A stretch of 64,000 nucleotides of DNA, from assembly GCA_965116965.1 (NCBI GenBank), contig OZ220743.1:992001-1056000 (forward strand), read 5' to 3'. Below are positions 50,475 to 58,045 of the stretch, one piece after another. This stretch comes from Aldehydirespirator sp965116965. GTDB lineage: Bacteria > Actinomycetota > Acidimicrobiia > Acidimicrobiales > Aldehydirespiratoraceae. The position numbers and the translations under genes are program-made. Numbering within the stretch: position 1 is the stretch's first letter; each line of letters starts with the position of its first letter. The notes below the pieces were generated by a model. The model was not told where the DNA came from. It did not search any database and saw nothing but the letters and a program-made list of their open reading frames with translations.

Positions 50475-51275
50475 GTGGTCGTGAGCCTGCTTAGCCAGCT
50501 CTCCGAGGCGGTGGACGGCGGTGTGGCCGTCGCCTCGGCCACTGTCGTCGACACGTCGCGCTCGGTGCCTCGCCGGGCCGGCGCCAAGATGCTGGTGTTC
50601 CGCGACGGCAGCATCTCGGGCACCGTCGGCGGGGGAGAGATGGAGGCCCGAGTCGTGGACGAGGCGGTGGCCGCGCTTGCGGACGGCCGCTGCCGTCTGC
50701 TGTCGTACCGTCTAGTCGATCCCGTCCGGGGCGATCCCGGAGTCTGCGGGGGCGACGTTCAGATATTCGTGGAGCCGCACATGCCCGAGCCCACCGTCAT
50801 CGTCATGGGATACGGACATGTGGGACGGGCTGTGGCCCAGCTCGCCCACTGGCTGGGCTACCGGGTGGTGGCCACCGACGACCGTCCGATGGCCACCGAA
50901 GACTCGCCCGACTCCGAGGTGCCTGGAAGCGACTCCGGAGACGGGATGCCCGACGAGCTGATCATCGGCACCGTCGACGACCTGCTCGCCGGCCGGAGGA
51001 TCGATGAGGACGTGTCGGTGGTGCTGGTGACTCGCAACGTGGACGTGGACTCGGCAGCCCTGCCCACGCTGCTGGCCACCGATGCCGGCTATATCGGGGT
51101 GATGGGCAGCGAGCGCCGCTGGGCCACCACCCGGGCACGCTTGGAGGCAGAGGGTGTGGATCCGGCCGCACTCGACCGGGTCCATGCGCCCATCGGCATC
51201 GAGGTCGGCGCAGAGACCCCCGAGGAGATCGCGCTGAGCATCATGGCCGAGGTGGTCGCCCATCGCCGCGCGTAG
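50475..51275 (+). CDS. xdhC: XdhC/CoxF-family molybdenum cofactor insertion protein
   Basis: The 266-residue protein has the XdhC_CoxI N-terminal domain (GVAVASATVVDTSRSVPRRA, GAKMLVFRDGSISGTVGGGE, about residues 14-60; GDPGVCGGDVQIFVEPHMPE about 88-107) and a C-terminal Rossmann domain (VIVMGYGHVGRAVAQLAHWL, about 111-130; YIGVMGSERRW about 205-215). XdhC proteins receive Mo cofactor, help sulfurate it and insert it into the hydroxylase, here presumably the large subunit upstream. GTG 50475 follows GGGAGGGGG by about 9 nt; GTG 50481 is an alternative. Confidence 0.92.
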   Translation: MVVSLLSQLSEAVDGGVAVASATVVDTSRSVPRRAGAKMLVFRDGSISGTVGGGEMEARVVDEAVAALADGRCRLLSYRLVDPVRGDPGVCGGDVQIFVEPHMPEPTVIVMGYGHVGRAVAQLAHWLGYRVVATDDRPMATEDSPDSEVPGSDSGDGMPDELIIGTVDDLLAGRRIDEDVSVVLVTRNVDVDSAALPTLLATDAGYIGVMGSERRWATTRARLEAEGVDPAALDRVHAPIGIEVGAETPEEIALSIMAEVVAHRRA

Positions 51276-51366
51276 CCCCCGGCGGTCCACCGGGGACCGG
51301 CCGAGGAGGAAGAGTCCGGGCCGCGAAGTGGCTGTCGATCCAACGGTCGAGATCGATCTCTCTGTT

Positions 51367-51467
51367 CTAGAGCTGTGTCGTCGAAATGGCTAGGGCAGCG
51401 CAGCAGGACCGAGACCCTGTTTGGGAGCGCTCCGGACGCCCCGATCATTTCCGCGACGGACCACTAG
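51367..51467 (+). mobile_element. CTAG-flanked 101-bp miniature element, copy 4
   Basis: This copy lies between CTAG 51367-51370 and CTAG 51464-51467. The left end reads AGCTGTGTCG instead of TGCTGTGTCG. It sits between xdhC and yqeB, 14 bp before the yqeB GTG, so it now forms most of that gene's leader. The remaining gap 51276-51366 has no clear feature. Confidence 0.85.
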
Positions 51468-51481
51468 AGCCTCCGGAGCGG

Positions 51482-52270
51482 GTGTGCGTGCTGCGGGGCG
51501 GGGGCGACCTGGCCACCGGGGTCGCCTGGACTCTCTGGCAGGACGGCTGGCCAGTGGTAGTGCTGGAACTGCCCGAACCGCTGACGGTGCGGCGCACTGT
51601 GGCGATGTCCACCGCGGTCACGGAGGGCAGCATCACGGTGCAAGACATGACGGGTGTTCGGGTGGACTCACCCGAGCAGGCGCTGGCAACGGCGAGAGGG
51701 GGCGACGTCGCCGTGCTCGTGGACCGGGGCTTGCCGCAATTGGGGGTGTCGAGGCCCGCTGTGGTGGTAGACGCCCGGATGGCCAAGCACAACATCGACA
51801 CCTCCACCAACGACGCCAATCTGGTGATCGGTCTGGGTCCGGGGTTCAAGGCGAAGTCTGACTGCCACGCCGTGGTCGAGACCATGCGGGGTCCGGACTT
51901 GGGTCGGGTGATCTGGTCGGGGCGGGCCCAGCTTGACACCGGCACGCCTGCCGAGTTGGGCGGCCGATCGGCCGACCGGGTCATCCGGGCGCCTGTCGCC
52001 GGCAGGGTCGAGTGGCGAGTCGACATCGCTGACCGGGTCATCGAAGGTCAGCAACTCGGTGAAGTGGGAGGTGAGGCGGTTCATGCACCGTTCGACGGCG
52101 TCGTACGTGGCGCCATCCGCAACGGTATGCAGGTGGAGGCCGGGCTCAAGATCGGCGACATCGATCCCCGCGGCGACCCGTCGGCGTGCACGAAGATCTC
52201 CGGCAAGGCTCTGAGAGTGGGGCGGGGAGTGTGGGAGGCGGTCGAAGAGCGCCGGTACTGGCTGGACTGA
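51482..52270 (+). CDS. yqeB: YqeB/EF2563-family selenium-dependent molybdenum hydroxylase maturation protein
   Basis: The 262-residue protein opens with VCVLRGGGDLATGVAWTLWQ, a Rossmann-type start of the EF2563 (YqeB) family, and has VVVLELPEPLTVRRTVAMST (about residues 23-42), PAVVVDARMAKHNIDTST, LVIGLGPGFKAKSDCHAVVE (about 115-134) and IRAPVAGRVEW plus VHAPFDGVVRGAIRNGMQV (two lipoyl-like loops). The family co-occurs with selenium-dependent molybdenum hydroxylases and XdhC. GTG 51482 has GGAG shortly upstream. An open frame continues into the miniature element but is not needed for homology. Confidence 0.88.
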   Translation: MCVLRGGGDLATGVAWTLWQDGWPVVVLELPEPLTVRRTVAMSTAVTEGSITVQDMTGVRVDSPEQALATARGGDVAVLVDRGLPQLGVSRPAVVVDARMAKHNIDTSTNDANLVIGLGPGFKAKSDCHAVVETMRGPDLGRVIWSGRAQLDTGTPAELGGRSADRVIRAPVAGRVEWRVDIADRVIEGQQLGEVGGEAVHAPFDGVVRGAIRNGMQVEAGLKIGDIDPRGDPSACTKISGKALRVGRGVWEAVEERRYWLD

Positions 52271-52301
52271 GCCTGGTGGGGGAACCCGCTCCGGCCGCCT
52301 G

Positions 52302-52350
52302 ATTCTGTGTGCGGTTTCCTGCTCATGGACCGGGTTCTTGCGCACAGAAT
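52302..52350 (+). repeat. TTCTGTGTG-family palindrome
   Basis: ATTCTGTGTGCG (52302-52313) faces TGCGCACAGAAT (52339-52350), 10 of 12 complementary, with a 25-bp centre. It lies 14 bp before the LLM oxidoreductase GTG. Confidence 0.75.
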
Positions 52351-52363
52351 GCAGAGCAATAGG

Positions 52364-53344
52364 GTGAGCGCCGTGGTCCGGCCTGCGTTCAACGTGATGC
52401 CACATGGATCGGTCGAGCGGGCGGTAGAGCTCGCCCGGCTGGCCGAGACGCTCGGCTATGAGCGCTGCTGGGTGTACGACGAGGGTCTCGCGGCCAGCGA
52501 CGTGTACGTGGCCATGACCGCCATCGCGGTGTCCACCGAGTCCCTCATGATCGGTCCGGGCATCACCAACCCCTACACCCGCCACGCAGGGGCCACCGCA
52601 TCGGCCATCGCCTCGCTCGACGAGTTGTCGGGCGGGCGGGCCTTCCTGGGAATCGGCGCCGGCGGCAGCCTCACCCTCGATCCTCTCAGCATCGCCCGCG
52701 AGCGGCCCCTGACCGCGACGCGGGAGACCATCGAAGCCTGCCGGCGCCTGTTCGCGGGCGACGCCGTCAGCGTCGAGGGCACGCATGTGCGGCTGAGCGA
52801 GGCGTCGCTGCTGAACCCCCGGCCCGGTATCGAGATCTGGTTGGCCGGGCGGGGCCCGAGGATGCTGGAGTTGGGCGGCGCGGCCTGCGACGGGGTGCTG
52901 GTGGACTTCGTCTACAAGCCGCATCTGGGCCCGGCGATAGAGCGCATCCGGGGAGCGGGCCGGGCCGCGGGCAACAAACCCCGCATCGCCTACTCGACGA
53001 TGCTGGTGACCGACGACGACACCATGGCTGCGCTCAAGCCCCACATGACCTACCGGCTGGTCGACTCGCCTCCCGAAGTGCGGGAGGCCCTCGGGCTCAC
53101 CGACTCCGACGCGGCGGTGATCAGGGCCGCTCTGGCCGACGGTCTGGAGGCCGCCGCCGAACACGTGCGCGACGAGTGGGCGCTGCCCTTCGTGATCGCG
53201 GGCTCCCCCGGCGAGTGCAGCCAGGAACTCCAGAGTCTGGCCGCGCAGCACGGGATCGAGTCGTTCGTCGTGCCTCTGCTCGACGATGAGCCGGCCGAGA
53301 AACTGCTGCACTCCGGTGCTCAGATCATAGAAATGACTCAATAA
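52364..53344 (+). CDS. LLM-class flavin/F420-dependent oxidoreductase
   Basis: The 326-residue luciferase-like protein has VRPAFNVMPHGSVERAVELA at the start, GPGITNPYTRHAGATASAIA (about residues 65-84), FLGIGAGGSLTLDPL and IEIWLAGRGPRMLELGGAAC (about 156-175), the F420-dependent reductase pattern also seen in the gene at 27243. GTG 52364 is taken; the in-frame part before it translates the palindromic repeat. Last gene of the molybdenum hydroxylase locus; it may reduce or monooxygenate a pathway intermediate (inference). Confidence 0.88.
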   Translation: MSAVVRPAFNVMPHGSVERAVELARLAETLGYERCWVYDEGLAASDVYVAMTAIAVSTESLMIGPGITNPYTRHAGATASAIASLDELSGGRAFLGIGAGGSLTLDPLSIARERPLTATRETIEACRRLFAGDAVSVEGTHVRLSEASLLNPRPGIEIWLAGRGPRMLELGGAACDGVLVDFVYKPHLGPAIERIRGAGRAAGNKPRIAYSTMLVTDDDTMAALKPHMTYRLVDSPPEVREALGLTDSDAAVIRAALADGLEAAAEHVRDEWALPFVIAGSPGECSQELQSLAAQHGIESFVVPLLDDEPAEKLLHSGAQIIEMTQ

Positions 53345-53374
53345 ACCCGAATCGGGGTTTGAATAGCATCAAAC
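53343..53374 (+). terminator. Hairpin at the LLM stop codon, overlapping a small palindrome
   Basis: AAACCCG (53343-53349) pairs with CGGGGTTT (53353-53360; one bulged G) around AAT directly at the TAA stop, a probable terminator. GTTTGA/TCAAAC (53357-53362, 53369-53374) overlaps it and may be an operator for the pilus operon, whose promoter must lie in 53360-53486. Confidence 0.55.
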
Positions 53375-53486
53375 TTCTGTAGAGTTGCTTCAGCAGGTCC
53401 GGTTCGCTGGACGCCGGGCCGGCTGACCAGCGCCCCGGCGCCCCGAGTCCCGCCGTCAAGGAACGCAGACGTGCGGGGAGGAACCG

Positions 53487-54230
53487 GTGATCGTCTGGTA
53501 CTGGTCCGTCAAGGGCGGGGTCGGCACGTCGGTGGTGGCCGCCGCCACCGCCATCCGCCTCGCCTCCGGCGACCGCGAAGCCACACTCGTGGACCTCAAC
53601 GGCGACCAGCCGGCTCTGTTGGGGATGATCGCCGGTGCGGCGCCGTCGGAGCCCGGCGTCGGCGACTGGGTGGCTGCCGGGGACGGCGTCGCGGCCGACG
53701 CCATCGGCAGATTGCTGGAGGACGTGGCTCCGGGGCTGAGGCTGCTCCGCCAGGGCACCCAGCCCGCTCTCGGCCGCGGCCCGTCCGGCGACAGCCACCC
53801 GCGCCCCGGCCATCCGCCGCCGGTCGACTCGGGCCCCGATCATGAGCTTCGACCTCCGCTGGACGACCGGCGGCGCAGGCTCGTGCTGGCTCTCGAGGTG
53901 CTGGCCCGCACCGGCCCGGTGGTGGTGGACGCGGGACTGGACCCGTTCGAGGTGCGGGCCGACCTCGACGCCCGGCACCGGCCGGTGTGTGTGCTGAGGG
54001 CCTGCTATCTCGCCCTGACCCGGGCCCAGCAGGTGTCCGGGCCCTATGACCGGGTGGTGCTCGTGGAGGAGCCGGGTCGGGCCCTGCGGGTGCGCGATGT
54101 GGCTGCCGCCGTCGGCGCATCGAGTGTGGAGAGGGTGGCTTGGGATCCTCGCGTGGCCCGGTCCGTGGACGCGGGGACGATCGTCAGCATGCTCCCGCCG
54201 CCGCTGCGGCGCTTCGAGTTGCCGGCATGA
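53487..54230 (+). CDS. tadZ: TadZ/CpaE-like MinD-family P-loop protein of the Tad pilus
   Basis: The 247-residue protein starts with YWSVKGGVGTSVVAAATAIR, a deviant Walker A (KGGVGTS) of the MinD/ParA class, followed by ATLVDLNGDQPALLG. The middle (about residues 88-130) is Pro/Gly/Arg-rich and lacks a full ATPase core; LVLALEVLARTGPVVVDAG follows. TadZ localises the pilus machine at the membrane. GTG 53487 has GGGGAGG upstream. Its stop overlaps the ATG of tadA. Confidence 0.8.
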   Translation: MIVWYWSVKGGVGTSVVAAATAIRLASGDREATLVDLNGDQPALLGMIAGAAPSEPGVGDWVAAGDGVAADAIGRLLEDVAPGLRLLRQGTQPALGRGPSGDSHPRPGHPPPVDSGPDHELRPPLDDRRRRLVLALEVLARTGPVVVDAGLDPFEVRADLDARHRPVCVLRACYLALTRAQQVSGPYDRVVLVEEPGRALRVRDVAAAVGASSVERVAWDPRVARSVDAGTIVSMLPPPLRRFELPA

Positions 54231-55462
54231 CCGGCCGCGCCGCGGCGACGCTCCGAGGATCGGGAGCGGGCCACGTAGCGGGCGGCGGCGTGCCCGAAGC
54301 CAGCGCCAACGGTCCCGCCGCGCTGGTCGAGGCCGTGCATCGCAGGGTGATCGACACGATGACGGAGGTCCCGATGCTGACGGTGGACATCGCGGGCATC
54401 GTCCGCACGCTGGCCCCGCTCACCCCGACCGATGCGGTCGACGACGTGGTGGCCCTGGTCGCGGCCCGGGTGCATGGTCTTGGCCCCCTCGAGCCGCTGC
54501 TCGCCGATGCGTCGGTGAGCGAGGTGATGATCAACGGCCCGGGGCCGGTGTGGATCGAGCGGGGCGGCACCGTGACCCGGAGCGGGGTCTCGCTGGACCG
54601 GGCTGCGGTCGATCTGGTCATCGAGCGGATCGTGGCCCCCTTGGGTCGCCGGGTCGACCAGCTGACCCCCTGCGTGGACGGACGCCTGCCCGACGGTTCC
54701 CGGGTCCATGTGGCTGTTCCGCCGGTCGCGGTGGACGGTCCCTATGTGACGATCCGCCGCTTCGTGGTGCCCGATGTGGCCCTGGACATGTTCGCCGGCC
54801 CGCCGGTGGTGGCCCTGCTGGAGGAGTTGATCGACAGGGGCGCCAATCTCGTCGTGAGTGGCGGTACGGGGGCGGGCAAGACCACCCTGCTCAATGCTCT
54901 GGCCGGCCGGGTGGGCCACCAGCAGCGGGTGATCACCATCGAGGACGCCGCCGAGTTGCAACTGGAGCATCCCCATGTGGTGAGGCTGGAGGCCCGGCCC
55001 GAGTCGCGCGAGGGCGGAGGGGCGGTGACGATCCGCGACCTGGTGCGCAACGCGCTGCGGATGCGCCCCGACCGGATGGTGGTGGGTGAGGTGCGCGGCC
55101 CGGAGGCTCTCGACCTGCTGCACGCCCTCAATACCGGTCACGCCGGGTGCCTCTCCACGGTGCACGCGAACGGGCCGGTCGACGCGCTGCGTCGCCTGGC
55201 CGCGCTGGCCACCGCCGCTGATGAGCGTCTGGGAGTAGAGGCGGTGCGGGATCACGTGACGGCTGCCATCGATGCCGTGGTGCATCTGGGACGATCCCGC
55301 GACGGCACGCGGCGGCTCGCCGCGGTCGCTGAAGTGACGGGGCACGACCGGGTGCGCCTACTGGCCGACGACACCGAGGTCTGCTCGCCCGTCGCCCGGG
55401 CCGCTCGCCTTGCGGTTGACGAGCCGGAGAGTCGGGCCGCTCGCCCGGCGGTAGGGCCGTGA
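54227..55462 (+). CDS. tadA: Tad/Flp pilus assembly ATPase (CpaF/TadA)
   Basis: The 411-residue secretion ATPase has GPLEPLLADASVSEVMINGP (about residues 86-105), Walker A VVSGGTGAGKTTLLNAL (about 209-225), the Asp box ITIEDAAELQLEHPHVV (about 236-252), Walker B RMVVGEVRGPEALDLLHALN (about 284-303) and the His box GHAGCLSTVHANGPVDALRR (about 305-324). It powers assembly of Flp-type pili at the inner membrane. ATG 54227 overlaps the tadZ stop (ATGA), and its own stop overlaps tadB. Confidence 0.95.
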   Translation: MTGRAAATLRGSGAGHVAGGGVPEASANGPAALVEAVHRRVIDTMTEVPMLTVDIAGIVRTLAPLTPTDAVDDVVALVAARVHGLGPLEPLLADASVSEVMINGPGPVWIERGGTVTRSGVSLDRAAVDLVIERIVAPLGRRVDQLTPCVDGRLPDGSRVHVAVPPVAVDGPYVTIRRFVVPDVALDMFAGPPVVALLEELIDRGANLVVSGGTGAGKTTLLNALAGRVGHQQRVITIEDAAELQLEHPHVVRLEARPESREGGGAVTIRDLVRNALRMRPDRMVVGEVRGPEALDLLHALNTGHAGCLSTVHANGPVDALRRLAALATAADERLGVEAVRDHVTAAIDAVVHLGRSRDGTRRLAAVAEVTGHDRVRLLADDTEVCSPVARAARLAVDEPESRAARPAVGP

Positions 55463-56142
55463 CCGCGGTGCTGACGGCCGTCCTCGTGTTCGTGGCGCTG
55501 ATTCCTGACCCGAACCTGGCGCGTCCCCGGGGCCGCATGTCGCGCCGGACGCGGTCACGGCGGGCCGTCCTGCCCGGTCTGGGGGCCGCATTGCGGCGAT
55601 GGGCCCAGCGGTCCCGGCAGGCGGACGCGGTACCGCAGGCCCTTGAGCTGACGGCCCGGGCGCTGCGGTCGGGGGCCTCTGTGCTGACCGCCCTCGAGAG
55701 TGCGGCTGCGGAGCTCCCCGAGACCGGCCTGCGACATGTGGTGCGGCGGGTGCGGGGAGGTCTGAGCCTCTCAGAGGCCCTCGACGACTGGGTCGCCGGG
55801 GCGTCCGAGCGCCAGACGGCGGCGGCATTGCTGGTGTTGGGTCACACGTCCGGCGCGGCCATGGCTGCCAGCCTCGACCGTGCCGCCGCGTCGCTGCGCC
55901 AGCGCCAGGCTCTGGATGACGAGATTCGAGCCCTGACTGCCCAGACGCGCACCTCCGGAGTGGTGGTGGCGGCTGCCCCGGCCGGTTTCGCGGTGATCGT
56001 CGCGCTCGTCGACCGTGGAGCCTTGAGCGGGCTTGTATCCACTCCTGTAGGGCTGGCGTCGCTGGCCTTGGGACTGGTGCTGGAAGGTCTGGGCCTCTGG
56101 TGGATGGCTCGCCTGTGCCGGAGTGTGGCTCGATGGGCGTGA
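55459..56142 (+). CDS. tadB: Tad pilus membrane platform protein TadB (T2SSF domain)
   Basis: The 227-residue protein has an N-terminal hydrophobic stretch, a cytoplasmic T2SSF domain (PQALELTARALRSGASVLTA, about residues 56-75; SERQTAAALLVLGHTSGAA) and two C-terminal helices (VVVAAAPAGFAVIVALV and VGLASLALGLVLEGLGLWWM). It forms the inner-membrane platform with TadC. GTG 55459 overlaps the tadA stop (GTGA). Confidence 0.85.
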   Translation: MTAVLTAVLVFVALIPDPNLARPRGRMSRRTRSRRAVLPGLGAALRRWAQRSRQADAVPQALELTARALRSGASVLTALESAAAELPETGLRHVVRRVRGGLSLSEALDDWVAGASERQTAAALLVLGHTSGAAMAASLDRAAASLRQRQALDDEIRALTAQTRTSGVVVAAAPAGFAVIVALVDRGALSGLVSTPVGLASLALGLVLEGLGLWWMARLCRSVARWA

Positions 56143-56912
56143 GCCTCTCCGCAGCTGCCGCGGCCGTGCTGGTGCTGGCGGTCTTCGACGTGACGGTCGC
56201 ATCGAGTCGAGTCGTCCGCCGCAGAGTTCGCGATGCCGACCGGTCCTCTCGCCGCGATCTGAACGGAGCGGTGTCGATGTTGGGTCGGCGACTGTCGAGG
56301 GGCGCAGTCGAGCCCGAGGACGAGGCCCTGGCCGGATTCGCGGCCCTCGCCACCGCGGTCGCGGCGGTGGCGTTCGGCCCGGCGGGCGGCGTGGTGGCGT
56401 TGTTGGCGGCCACGGGCGCGGTCGCCGCCCGCGGCCGGTCCCGCCGGCGCCGGCACGCCCTTGAGGTCGATCGTCATCTGCCCGACGTGATCGATCTGCT
56501 CGGGCTGGTGGTCGGCGCGGGCAGGCCCACGGTGTCGGCTCTGTCGGACATCAGTCCCCGAGTCGCCGAGCCGTTCCGGTCCGAGCTGTCTGCGGTGGTG
56601 AGACGCACCGCCGCCGGAGAGTCGTTCGTCGACTCGGTGCGAAGGCTGCGAGACAACCTCGGTCCCAGCCTCTCGCCGGTCGTGCACGCGGTCACGTCGG
56701 CCGAGACCGACGGGACACCGCTGCGACCCGCGCTGCAGCGGGCTGCCGACGAGGCTCACCGCCGGCGCCGGGTGCGGGCGCAGGAGGCTGCCCGGCGCGT
56801 TCCCGTCCTGATGCTGTTCCCGCTCGTGTTCTGCGTGCTGCCCGCCTTCTGCCTGCTGACCGTGGTCCCGCTGCTGGTGGGGACCATCTCCGACTTGAGT
56901 TTCCCGTCCTGA
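56133..56912 (+). CDS. tadC: Tad pilus membrane platform protein TadC (T2SSF domain)
   Basis: The 259-residue protein has an N-terminal helix, a hydrophobic pair (LAGFAALATAVAAVAFGPA, then GGVVALLAATGAVAA), a T2SSF domain with LPDVIDLLGLVVGAGRPTVS (about residues 116-135) and SFVDSVRRLRDNLGPSLSPV, and a last helix VLMLFPLVFCVLPAFCLLTV. It partners TadB. ATG 56133 overlaps the end of tadB; GTG 56139 is also possible. Confidence 0.85.
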   Translation: MGVSLSAAAAAVLVLAVFDVTVASSRVVRRRVRDADRSSRRDLNGAVSMLGRRLSRGAVEPEDEALAGFAALATAVAAVAFGPAGGVVALLAATGAVAARGRSRRRRHALEVDRHLPDVIDLLGLVVGAGRPTVSALSDISPRVAEPFRSELSAVVRRTAAGESFVDSVRRLRDNLGPSLSPVVHAVTSAETDGTPLRPALQRAADEAHRRRRVRAQEAARRVPVLMLFPLVFCVLPAFCLLTVVPLLVGTISDLSFPS

Positions 56913-56923
56913 AAGGAGTGAAC

Positions 56924-57136
56924 ATGTTCCTGCGCATCCTCGCGGCGCTGGTGATGGGCTGCGGTTCGGTGCGTCGCCGTCTCGATGAGCGCGGCCAGAC
57001 CACCGCCGAGTACGCCCTGGTCCTCGTCGGTGCGGCCGCAGTGGCGGTGCTGTTGCTGACCTGGGCGACCGGCTCGGGCAAGATCGGTTGGCTGCTCGAC
57101 AAGATGGTCGACACGATCGCCAACATGGTGAACTGA
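56924..57136 (+). CDS. Flp pilin-like small protein (DUF4244 type)
   Basis: The 70-residue prepilin-like protein has an N-terminal hydrophobic/basic leader, the processing-site region LDERGQTTAEYALVLVGAAA (Gly followed by the pilin Glu at +5-like position, about residues 23-42) and one helix followed by a short amphipathic tail. Size and location directly after TadC mark it as the major Flp pilin or its DUF4244 relative. ATG 56924 has AAAGGAG 6 nt upstream, the strongest ribosome binding site of the operon, in line with a highly expressed pilin. Confidence 0.85.
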   Translation: MFLRILAALVMGCGSVRRRLDERGQTTAEYALVLVGAAAVAVLLLTWATGSGKIGWLLDKMVDTIANMVN

Positions 57137-57139
57137 CCG

Positions 57140-57520
57140 GTGCGCGCCGACCTCCGGCCTCGGCGGTCGACCCAGTCCGGGCAGGCGACGGTGGAGTTCG
57201 CGCTGGTGATGCCGTTCTTCGCGCTGATGCTGCTGGCCGTCGTGCAGGTGGGCCTGCTTGTGCGGGCGCGGGTGCTGGTCACGCACGCGGCCCGCGAGGC
57301 GGTGCGCTCGGCCGCGGTCGGCGTCAGTGACGGCCAGGTGCACTCCGCCGCGGTCGCCGCGGCCGACCTGGATCCCCGGCGCCTGGTCGTGTCGGTGCGA
57401 CGAGCCGGAGGCCGAGCGACGGTGCAGCTGATCTACACCGAGCCGACCGACGTTCCGCTGGTGGGACCGCTGGTCGGCGACGCGGTCTTCGAGGCCAGCG
57501 CCACCATGCGCCTGGAGTAG
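57140..57520 (+). CDS. tadE: TadE-like minor pseudopilin
   Basis: The 126-residue protein has SGQATVEFALVMPFFALMLL (about residues 13-32), the TadE-type signal helix with Glu at the expected position, and then an extracellular beta-rich domain. TadE proteins are minor pilins or initiators. Start GTG 57140 is 3 bp after the pilin stop. It is the last gene of the Tad operon; no prepilin peptidase (TadV) lies in this window. Confidence 0.85.
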   Translation: MRADLRPRRSTQSGQATVEFALVMPFFALMLLAVVQVGLLVRARVLVTHAAREAVRSAAVGVSDGQVHSAAVAAADLDPRRLVVSVRRAGGRATVQLIYTEPTDVPLVGPLVGDAVFEASATMRLE

Positions 57521-57583
57521 CAGAGGCCGAGCGGGTAGGCAGAGACTCGGCAGCATCTCAGCGAGGCACGCAACTCGGCCCCG

Positions 57584-57621
57584 GGCCCGAGCGGCCCGTG
57601 AGCGAAGCGAACAGGAGCGGG
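57584..57621 (-). repeat. 38-bp GGCCCGAGCGGCCC-family repeat, reverse orientation
   Basis: A single copy in reverse orientation begins after GAGGCCGAGCGGGTAGG (57532), the mirrored tail of the family. It lies between tadE and the STAS gene. Nothing else is seen in 57521-57664. Confidence 0.8.
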
Positions 57622-57664
57622 AGCAATGCCGGGTCGAATCGGTCAGGCGGTACCGTCTTAGTTC

Positions 57665-58045
57665 GTGTCCGTCACGATCCGGCGCCGCGAGAAGCCGCCG
57701 TGGACCGTCCTCAGCATCGGCGGCGACCTCGATGTCCTAGGGGCTCCCGACCTGCGCCAAGCCGTCGTCGCCGCAGTGGCTGGAGGTTCGCGCCTGCTGG
57801 TGCTCGACCTGTCGGAGCTGGACTTCGTCGACTCGTTCGGCATCGGAGCGGTGGTCGGCGCGCTCAAGCGACTGCGCCAGCGAGGCGGCGACCTCGCCCT
57901 GGTGTGCCCGTCGCCCCGCATCCGCAGGGTGTTCGAGATCTGCGACCTGGACAGGATCCTGGCGATGCACGACTCGATGGACAGCCTCCTGGAGCCGTCC
58001 GCCGCGGGCTCCGCCGGCGCAGCCTCCGCCCGGACGCGGCCATGA
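57665..58045 (+). CDS. STAS-domain anti-anti-sigma factor
   Basis: The 126-residue STAS protein has TVLSIGGDLDVLGAPDLRQA (about residues 14-33), LLVLDLSELDFVDSFGIGAV (about 44-63) with the phosphorylatable Ser in DFVDSFGIG, and LVCPSPRIRRVFEICDLDRI. It is the typical antagonist of an RsbW/SpoIIAB-like kinase, and its gene overlaps that of the kinase (ATGA). GTG 57665 is used. No sigma factor gene is adjacent, so the target sigma factor is elsewhere. Confidence 0.9.
   Translation: MSVTIRRREKPPWTVLSIGGDLDVLGAPDLRQAVVAAVAGGSRLLVLDLSELDFVDSFGIGAVVGALKRLRQRGGDLALVCPSPRIRRVFEICDLDRILAMHDSMDSLLEPSAAGSAGAASARTRP

Noticed and set aside
51386..51481. Start of yqeB inside the miniature element
   Set aside because: The frame is open but these residues are encoded by the mobile element and are not part of the family; GTG 51482 fits the homology.
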